A stretch of 5,875 nt of DNA from Synergistaceae bacterium (GTDB taxonomy: Bacteria > Synergistota > Synergistia > Synergistales > Aminobacteriaceae): the NCBI GenBank assembly GCA_012523155.1, contig JAAYJB010000105.1:1-5875 (forward strand), written 5' to 3'. Below, in pieces: positions 1 to 4,598 of this stretch. The notes beneath the pieces are model-generated. The model worked only from the letters and a program-made list of their open reading frames with translations. It was not told the origin of the DNA and did not search any database. Made by a program: the position numbers and the translations under genes. The number at the start of each line of letters is the position of its first letter. The stretch's first letter is position 1.

Positions 1-221
1 ACATCGCCGAACGCCTTCACCATCTCTTCCTTGTAGAGCAGCGGAGTCATGGCAAAACAATTGCCGTCGCTCGAAACCATAAGCCCCCTGACTCTTTCGT
101 CGGGATGGGTATCGAGGCCGCTGATATACTCAAGGTCTGTCGAAGGACCGAGATAAATGGCGTCAAGCCCGTTTTTTCTCAGTTCCTTTGTCAGCATTTC
201 CAGTCTTTTCTGATTGATCAT
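1..221 (-). CDS. M24-family (creatinase/Xaa-Pro peptidase-like) protein, N-terminal fragment
   Basis: Read on the minus strand from the ATG at 221-219, the frame is open for 73 codons plus two bases and leaves the window at position 1. It begins MINQKRLEMLTKELRKNGLD and continues through YLGPSTDLEYISGL and a later ERVRGLMVSSDG segment. This layout (a basic helix, a DAIYL strand, an N/D-x-x-YISG motif, then an R-x-x-x-LMVSSDG strand) is that of the creatinase N-terminal domain, which precedes the metal-dependent pita-bread domain in Xaa-Pro aminopeptidases and dipeptidases. The catalytic domain lies outside the window, so metal ligands and activity cannot be judged; creatinase-like or non-peptidase relatives remain possible. 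A G6 tract at 228-233 (G on the minus strand), six bases before the ATG, is a good ribosome-binding site and supports this start. The gene is divergent from the transporter operon and shares its control region. The family call is fairly secure and the specific substrate is unknown. Confidence 0.78.
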   Translation of the reverse strand, partial: MINQKRLEMLTKELRKNGLDAIYLGPSTDLEYISGLDTHPDERVRGLMVSSDGNCFAMTPLLYKEEMVKAFGD

Positions 222-240
222 GGATTTCCCCCCGAAAATG

Positions 241-268
241 AGTATATTTGCTTGCGATGAACCGTCAA
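241..268 (-). promoter_or_regulatory. Candidate sigma70 promoter of the M24-like gene
   Basis: On the minus strand TTGACG (268-263) is followed after 16 bases by TATACT (246-241), each matching the consensus hexamer at five of six positions. Transcription would start near 234-235, giving a leader of only about 13 bases that begins at the G-rich ribosome-binding site. The hexamers are good, but the very short leader makes this a candidate only; weaker alternatives with TATTAT/TATAAA-like boxes around 332-352 lack a matching -35. Confidence 0.42.
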
Positions 269-363
269 CAGCGCTTCCATCATACACAGGGACGCATGTG
301 TTCTTCGTCCACTGAAATACTTTTTCCTATCATAATACTTCTTTTGTTTATAATCCATACGCA

Positions 364-389
364 GTACATACCTGTACCCGAGAGGTACA
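364..389. repeat. Three helically phased GTAC sites forming inverted repeats (possible operator)
   Basis: GTAC occurs at 364-367, 374-377 and 385-388, so the copies are 10 and 11 bases apart, one DNA turn. They form two nested symmetries: GTACA-tacc-TGTAC (364-377) and the perfect six-base inverted repeat TGTACC-cgaga-GGTACA (373-389). The cluster lies between the two divergent promoters, about 95 bases upstream of the peptidase -35 and about 120 bases upstream of the operon -35. Tandem half-sites on one helical face are typical of operators bound by dimeric regulators. No regulator gene is in the window, so the binding factor is unknown. A weak RNA hairpin is the alternative reading. Confidence 0.4.
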
Positions 390-510
390 TGGGCTTAACT
401 TGCACACTATTTATTAAAAATACATTGTAAGCCTTAAATTATTCCATTTTCTTTATTTTGAATGAAAGGTATAGGTGTGAATGTGTGTTTTATTTGCTCT
501 TCCTGTAGTG

Positions 511-539
511 TTGACTAAAAAATATGAGGGGAATATTAT
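511..539 (+). promoter_or_regulatory. Sigma70-type promoter of the transporter operon
   Basis: TTGACT (511-516) and TATTAT (534-539) are separated by exactly 17 bases, and each hexamer matches the housekeeping consensus at five of six positions. Transcription would begin near 546, giving a leader of about 60 bases before the ATG at 605. The surrounding DNA is AT-rich. This is the best promoter match I found in the window and the natural origin of the transcript covering all four + strand genes. Confidence 0.72.
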
Positions 540-590
540 TACATATACGGTTTACTTTTCTGTATCCCCGCCGTGAAACAGACAACTGAA

Positions 591-598
591 AGGGAGGG
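591..598 (+). promoter_or_regulatory. Ribosome-binding site of the DUF3798 gene
   Basis: AGGGAGGG lies seven bases before the ATG at 605. It decides between two closely spaced ATGs: the one at 601 is out of frame with the signal-peptide protein and only about two bases from the SD, too close for efficient initiation, while 605 has proper spacing and opens a typical signal peptide. Confidence 0.8.
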
Positions 599-604
599 AA
601 ATGA

Positions 605-1720
605 ATGAAGAAGGTGTTGGGTTTTCTTTTGCTGTGTGTAATGGTCTTCACCCTGGCAGCACCGGCCCTTGCAGGCCCCGGAAAAGTAGCAATAGTCACA
701 AATACTGTTTCCCAGAACGAAGAGGAGTACCGTTCCGCCCAGGAAATGGTCGCCAAGTACGGTGACAGGATCGTCCACGTAACGTGGCCGGACAATTTCA
801 TGGCGGAGCAGGAGCAGATGGTCAGCGTGGTCGCCAAGCTAGCGTATGATCCTGACGTCAAGGCCCTTGTTATCAACCAGGCCGTCCCGGGAACGAACGC
901 GGCGGTCGACAAGCTGCTTGAGACGCGGGACGATGTCTTCATCGTATACAGCACCCCTCAGGAGAACCCTCCCGATGTTGCTGTGCGCGCCCAGCTCATC
1001 CTTCAGCCCGACGAACTCGCCATGGGCAACGAGATCCCTGTTCAGGCCAAGAAGCTCGGTGCGAAGGTGTTCGTCCATTATTCATTCCCCCGCCACATGT
1101 CCCAGGTTCTTCTCTCCTCCAGGAGAGAGCTCATGAAGAAGAAATGCGCGGAGATAGGGCTTGAGTTCGTCGATGCGACCGCTCCAGACCCCACCGGAGA
1201 TTCCGGCCTTCCCGGCGCCCAGCAGTTCATCCTTGAGGATGTGCCGAAGATGGTAGCGAAGTACGGCAAGGACACGGCATTTTTCTCAACGAACTGCGCC
1301 ATGCAGATCCCCCTGATCAAGGCGGTGGTTGATAGCGGAGCCATCTATCCCCAGCCCTGCTGCCCGTCGCCCTACCATGGATTCCCGACGGCCCTCGGCA
1401 TCGAATCTGACAGCTCCAAACCCGGCGACCTCCAGCACGTCATCGATGAGACCCGGAGGATACTCAAGGAAAAGGGCATGTCCGGAAGACTTTCCACCTG
1501 GCCGGTGCCTGTTGCCATGATGTCCACCGTCGCCTCCACCGAGTACGCCTTCAAGGTCATTGCGGGCGAAGTTGCTTTCGACAAGCTCGACATCAAAGTA
1601 CTGGAGCAGTGCATGGCAGACTACGCAAAGGTAGCGGTTAAGACGAATCCCTATGTTGACGAGGCAGGGAAGAGCTACGAAAACTACCTGTTCGTCCTTA
1701 TGGACTTCCTGACCTACTAA
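605..1720 (+). CDS. Exported DUF3798-family protein, probable ABC solute-binding protein
   Basis: The 371-residue product starts with a classical Sec signal: basic MKK, a hydrophobic core at about 4-19, and a signal peptidase I site after ALA at residue 23. There is no lipobox cysteine after the cleavage point, so the mature protein should be a free secreted or periplasmic protein rather than a lipoprotein. The mature part alternates strands and helices in a periplasmic-binding-protein-like way, for example GKVAIVTNTVSQNEEEY at 26-42, VKALVINQAVPGTNAAVDKL at 85-104, VFIVYSTP at 111-118, KVFVHYSFPRHMSQVLL at 154-170 and TAFFSTNCAMQIPLIKAVV at 224-242. The VTNTVSQNEEEYR opening and the length fit my memory of the DUF3798 family, for which no function is established. 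Position at the head of an ABC importer operon is the main argument that it binds the substrate. A Cys-Cys pair in PCCPSP (251-256), with Cys231, Cys181 and Cys336, is unusual for an exported protein and could form disulfides or bind a ligand. It resembles BMP/ribose-binding proteins in general build but not in clear motifs, so the ligand is unknown. Confidence 0.82.
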   Translation: MKKVLGFLLLCVMVFTLAAPALAGPGKVAIVTNTVSQNEEEYRSAQEMVAKYGDRIVHVTWPDNFMAEQEQMVSVVAKLAYDPDVKALVINQAVPGTNAAVDKLLETRDDVFIVYSTPQENPPDVAVRAQLILQPDELAMGNEIPVQAKKLGAKVFVHYSFPRHMSQVLLSSRRELMKKKCAEIGLEFVDATAPDPTGDSGLPGAQQFILEDVPKMVAKYGKDTAFFSTNCAMQIPLIKAVVDSGAIYPQPCCPSPYHGFPTALGIESDSSKPGDLQHVIDETRRILKEKGMSGRLSTWPVPVAMMSTVASTEYAFKVIAGEVAFDKLDIKVLEQCMADYAKVAVKTNPYVDEAGKSYENYLFVLMDFLTY

Positions 1721-1796
1721 TCCGCAGTCGTACGAATAAGAAGCCGCAACACAAGCAGTGTCCGGGGACGAATGGATCCATCACTTAAGCGGAGGC

Positions 1797-1835
1797 TTCA
1801 GCGCATAAGAGGCTTATTATGCGTCAAAGGCTGAA
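1797..1835 (+). other. Intercistronic bulged stem-loop between binding-protein and ATPase genes
   Basis: In the 192-base gap, CGCATAA (1802-1808) pairs perfectly with TTATGCG (1817-1823) around an eight-base loop, and TTCAG (1797-1801) pairs with CTGAA (1831-1835) directly outside it, leaving a seven-base bulge on the 3' side. No T run follows immediately (the nearest is 1865-1870), so it is not a textbook intrinsic terminator. A stem-loop after the binding-protein cistron commonly protects that part of the message from 3' decay, so more binding protein than membrane complex is made; this role is inferred here. AGGCT recurs at 1793, 1810 and 1828, which could allow alternative pairings. I see no good promoter in the gap. 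Confidence 0.5.
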
Positions 1836-1900
1836 TCGCAGGTGCCGATCTCATTCGTTCCCTCTTTTTTGCGGTTTATCTCATACTTTTTTATGATGCA

Positions 1901-1906
1901 GGGGGG
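1901..1906 (+). promoter_or_regulatory. G-tract ribosome-binding site deciding the TTG start of the ATPase
   Basis: Six G residues end six bases before the TTG at 1913. The ATGs at 1893 and 1896 are out of frame, and the first in-frame ATG lies after the Walker A motif, so only TTG at 1913 gives a complete first nucleotide-binding domain with a properly spaced SD. Confidence 0.75.
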
Positions 1907-1912
1907 AATACG

Positions 1913-3529
1913 TTGAGCGAGAGCCTTCTCCAGTTTAAAAACGTATCGAAGAGCTACTATGGAAACCGCGTTTTGACGGACATTAATTTTGATGTAAAAA
2001 AGGGAGAAATACACGCTCTTATCGGAGAGAACGGCGCCGGCAAATCCACCTTGATGAATATCCTGTTCGGGATGCCTGTGATAACAAGTACCGGTGGTTA
2101 TGAGGGCGAAGTCCTGATAGACGGAAAGCTCATAAACTTTAAATCTCCCCACGAGGCAATGTATGCCGGTATCGGAATGGTTCACCAGGAATTCATGCTT
2201 ATTCCGGGCTACACAATTACCGAAAACATCAAAATCAACAGGGAAATAACCTCTCCCAATATTGTCTCCAGGGTGTTCGGGAAAAGACTTGAAACCCTTG
2301 ATATGGTCCAAATGAATAACGATGCCCGCAAGGCGCTGGACAAGCTCGACATGGGCATTGACGAATTTATTATGGTCGCTGGGCTCCCTGTGGGACACAT
2401 GCAGTTTGTCGAAATAGCACGGGAGATAGACAAGACAGGCATAAAAATACTTGTTTTCGATGAGCCCACTGCAGTACTCACCGAATCCGAGGCGAAAAAC
2501 CTTCTTGCAGCGGTGAGAAGACTTGCGGACAAGGGCATCGGTATCATTTTTATAAGCCACAGGCTCGACGAGATCGTCAACGTTGCCGACAGGGTCACCG
2601 TATTGCGCGACGGTGAACTTGTGGTCACGAAGGACATCGGGGATACCGACGCCGTGGAGATAGCCTCCCTTATGATCGGAAGAAAGGTGGCTATCGACAG
2701 GGTTCAGTCGGATACGCGGAAAATATCAGACGAGGTGTTCCTGAACATAAAAGATCTTCATGTCGCCATGCCCGGCGAAATGGTCAAGGGCATTGATATC
2801 GAAGTCCGCAAGGGCGAAATAGTGGGCATCGGAGGATTGGCCGGACAGGGAAAGCTGGGAATAGCGAACGGTATTATGGGTACCTATCCGTCACGGGGCG
2901 ATATCACATTCAACGGCAAACCTATGAAGCTGCACGCCCCCCACTCCGCCATCGCCTCGGGCATTGGCTTCGTCAGCGAGGACAGGAAGGGCGTCGGGCT
3001 TTTACTCAACGAATCCATAGAACTCAACATTGTCTTTACAGCAATGCAGGTGGGAAACAGATTCCTTAAGAAAAAAGGGCCGTTCCGTTTCCAGGACGAC
3101 TCCGGGCTCAGGAAGCACGCCCTGAAGATGATAAAGGATCTTGATATCCGGTGCGAATCTCCTCTCCAGCACGCCGGCAGCCTGAGCGGCGGGAATCAGC
3201 AGAAAGTCTGCGTCGCCCGCGCCCTGACCCAGGATCCCATATTCCTTTTTGTTTCTGAGCCGACGAGAGGAATCGATATAGGAGCAAAAAAACTCATACT
3301 CGACCTGCTTCTCAAGCTTAACGAAGAACACGGCATGACGATCGTCATGACTTCCTCCGAACTTGCGGAGCTTCGGAGCATCTGCGACAGGATCATCATT
3401 ATCTGCGAGGGCAGGGTTGAGGGAGTACTGCCTCCGGACGCCTCCGATGCGGAATTCGGCCTTATGATGTCCGGGAGCAGGATAAAAAAAGGAAAAGATT
3501 CATCGGGGGGGAGAGCTCCAAATGTCTGA
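1913..3529 (+). CDS. Tandem-domain ABC importer ATPase (RbsA/MglA/XylG-like)
   Basis: The 538-residue cytoplasmic protein holds two fused nucleotide-binding domains and would power uptake through the two downstream permeases. Domain 1 (about 5-260) has Walker A GENGAGKST (38-46), Q-loop Gln92 in VHQEF, Walker B ILVFDEPTAVLT (179-190, Asp183/Glu184) and switch His216 in SHRLDE. Its signature region, however, reads LPVGHMQ (158-164) where the family normally has LSVGQ-type residues. Domain 2 (about 275-520) has a P-loop GLAGQGKL (308-315) lacking the final Ser/Thr, an intact signature LSGGNQQK (424-431), a Walker B-like FVSEPTRGID with Ser448 in place of Asp but Glu449 kept, and TSSELAEL (480-487) where the switch His would be. 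A degenerate second domain is usual in the ribose/galactose group; the loss in the first signature is less expected. The YEGEV segment at 63-67 recalls XylG-type domains. Length (about 500-540) is normal. Translation starts at TTG 1913, and the gene overlaps the next one by eight bases. The substrate cannot be inferred from the ATPase. Confidence 0.93.
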   Translation: MSESLLQFKNVSKSYYGNRVLTDINFDVKKGEIHALIGENGAGKSTLMNILFGMPVITSTGGYEGEVLIDGKLINFKSPHEAMYAGIGMVHQEFMLIPGYTITENIKINREITSPNIVSRVFGKRLETLDMVQMNNDARKALDKLDMGIDEFIMVAGLPVGHMQFVEIAREIDKTGIKILVFDEPTAVLTESEAKNLLAAVRRLADKGIGIIFISHRLDEIVNVADRVTVLRDGELVVTKDIGDTDAVEIASLMIGRKVAIDRVQSDTRKISDEVFLNIKDLHVAMPGEMVKGIDIEVRKGEIVGIGGLAGQGKLGIANGIMGTYPSRGDITFNGKPMKLHAPHSAIASGIGFVSEDRKGVGLLLNESIELNIVFTAMQVGNRFLKKKGPFRFQDDSGLRKHALKMIKDLDIRCESPLQHAGSLSGGNQQKVCVARALTQDPIFLFVSEPTRGIDIGAKKLILDLLLKLNEEHGMTIVMTSSELAELRSICDRIIIICEGRVEGVLPPDASDAEFGLMMSGSRIKKGKDSSGGRAPNV

Positions 3530-4598
3530 GACGAACGGAAACGGCAATAATCTGCTGCAGAACTCCAGGAGCCTGTTCGGTAATATCGGCCTCCCGACTG
3601 CCATAATTGCTGCGTTCTGGCTGTTTACGCTGGTAGTAGGGCATTTCGTCGGCATCTCCATGTCGACGCTTGTAAGCGATACCATAAAAAGGGCGGGGAT
3701 GAACGGTATTCTTGTGCTTGCCATGGTTCCCGCAATACAGTCGGGTACGGGGCCGAATTTCGCCCTGCCGATAGGCATCGTCTGCGGGCTTTTCGGACTG
3801 GTCTGTTCCATCGAGATGGACATGATGGGGATGGGCTGGCTCCTGGCATCTTTTTCAATAGCGATCCCCCTGGCGGCCTTTGTCGGGTTCATCTACGGAA
3901 AACTCATGAATGCCGTCAAGGGATCGGAAATGACTATCGCAACGTACACCGGATTCTCCATTGTTGCGCTTATGTGCCTGGCATGGCTGATGATACCCTT
4001 CAGAAACCCGAAAATGGGCTGGTTCATAGGTAAGGGGCTCAGGGAAACGATCCAGCTCGACGCCGTCGGGGCGGCACAGATACTCAACAACTTCCTGATG
4101 TTCAAGATGGGAGAAGTCATCATCCCCACCGGGCTTCTTCTCACCTTCGGGTTCTTTTCAGCCCTTGTATGGCTTTTCTTCCGCTCAAAGTCGGGAATCG
4201 CAATTTCCGCAGGAGGCATCAACCCGAAATTCGCCCAGGCGGCGGGTCTTGACATAGACAGAAACAGGATTTTCGCAAACGTTATTTCCACCATTCTGGG
4301 AGCAACAGGAATAATCGTCTATTCCCAGAGTTACGGATATGCCCAGCTTTATACTGCGCCGCTGATGATGGCATTTCCTGCAGTTGCCGCTATCCTCATA
4401 GGGGGGGCAACTGCCTCCCGCGCAAAGGTATCCCACGTTATTGTGGGCGTAGTTCTTTTCCAGGGGCTTCTCACCACGGCGCTTCCCGTTGCGAACGAAG
4501 TCTTTGCCGGAACCGACCTGTCGGAGATAATGCGGATGATAATTCAGAACGGCATAATACTCTATGCTCTGACCCAGGTCAAAAGGGGTGTTCAGTGA
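3522..4598 (+). CDS. ABC importer permease 1 (BPD_transp_2 / RbsC-LivH type)
   Basis: The 358-residue integral membrane protein has a short hydrophilic N-terminus and about nine to ten hydrophobic segments, at roughly 22-44, 60-72, 78-97, 106-127, 138-160, 199-221, 251-269, 283-297, 303-323 and 336-352. The cytoplasmic loop GGINPKFAQAAGLDIDRNR (231-249), between membrane segments, matches the position and pattern (A-x-G-x-N-x-x-x-A...G-I/L) of the ATPase-coupling loop in this family. The GSEMTIATYTGFSIVAL stretch (134-150) corresponds to the conserved early membrane region. The start at ATG 3522 lies inside the end of the ATPase gene (overlap 3522-3529) and is preceded by a G7-AG ribosome-binding site at 3505-3513, so translation is probably coupled to the ATPase. 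It should pair with the following permease to form the pore. Family assignment is firm; the transported compound is not known. Confidence 0.9.
   Translation: MSETNGNGNNLLQNSRSLFGNIGLPTAIIAAFWLFTLVVGHFVGISMSTLVSDTIKRAGMNGILVLAMVPAIQSGTGPNFALPIGIVCGLFGLVCSIEMDMMGMGWLLASFSIAIPLAAFVGFIYGKLMNAVKGSEMTIATYTGFSIVALMCLAWLMIPFRNPKMGWFIGKGLRETIQLDAVGAAQILNNFLMFKMGEVIIPTGLLLTFGFFSALVWLFFRSKSGIAISAGGINPKFAQAAGLDIDRNRIFANVISTILGATGIIVYSQSYGYAQLYTAPLMMAFPAVAAILIGGATASRAKVSHVIVGVVLFQGLLTTALPVANEVFAGTDLSEIMRMIIQNGIILYALTQVKRGVQ

Larger units (their letters stand above)
222..604. other. Divergent intergenic control region
   Basis: This 383-base gap separates the start codons of the two divergent genes. Roughly 300-550 is clearly richer in A and T than the flanking coding sequence, as expected for promoter DNA. 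It holds a candidate promoter for each direction and a GTAC repeat cluster between them, listed separately. A 60-codon open frame (248-430, +) crosses it, but it begins with TTG, has no convincing ribosome-binding site and resembles no family I know, so I do not call it a gene. I see no tRNA, small-RNA or riboswitch signature. Confidence 0.75.

Noticed and set aside
400..426. Second + strand promoter TTGCAC...TACATT
   Set aside because: The spacer is only 15 bases and the -10 match is weak, while a much better promoter lies at 511-539.
248..430. 60-codon + strand open frame in the divergent intergenic region
   Set aside because: It starts with TTG, lacks a ribosome-binding site, crosses the GTAC cluster and has a composition typical of translated AT-rich promoter DNA.
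601..770. Alternative start ATG at 601 opening another frame
   Set aside because: It is only about two bases from the SD and out of frame with the signal-peptide protein, and its translation has no recognisable features.
1772..1834. Twenty-codon basic mini-ORF (MDPSLKRRLQRIRGLLCVKG) in the gap before the ATPase
   Set aside because: The upstream GGGGA is only three bases from the ATG, too close for an SD, and a frame this short is expected by chance; it overlaps the stem-loop, which explains its sequence better.
1797..1870. Intrinsic terminator after the binding-protein gene
   Set aside because: The T-run at 1865-1870 is about 30 bases beyond the hairpin and no strong stem directly precedes it.
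1869..1897. Possible internal promoter TTGCGG-17-TATGAT before the ATPase
   Set aside because: The -35 matches only three of six positions and transcription would start at about the ribosome-binding site, leaving almost no leader.
1817..2560. Long minus-strand open frame of 247 codons opposite the ATPase
   Set aside because: It is antisense to a gene with unmistakable ABC motifs, has no family resemblance and is explained by codon bias of the opposite strand.
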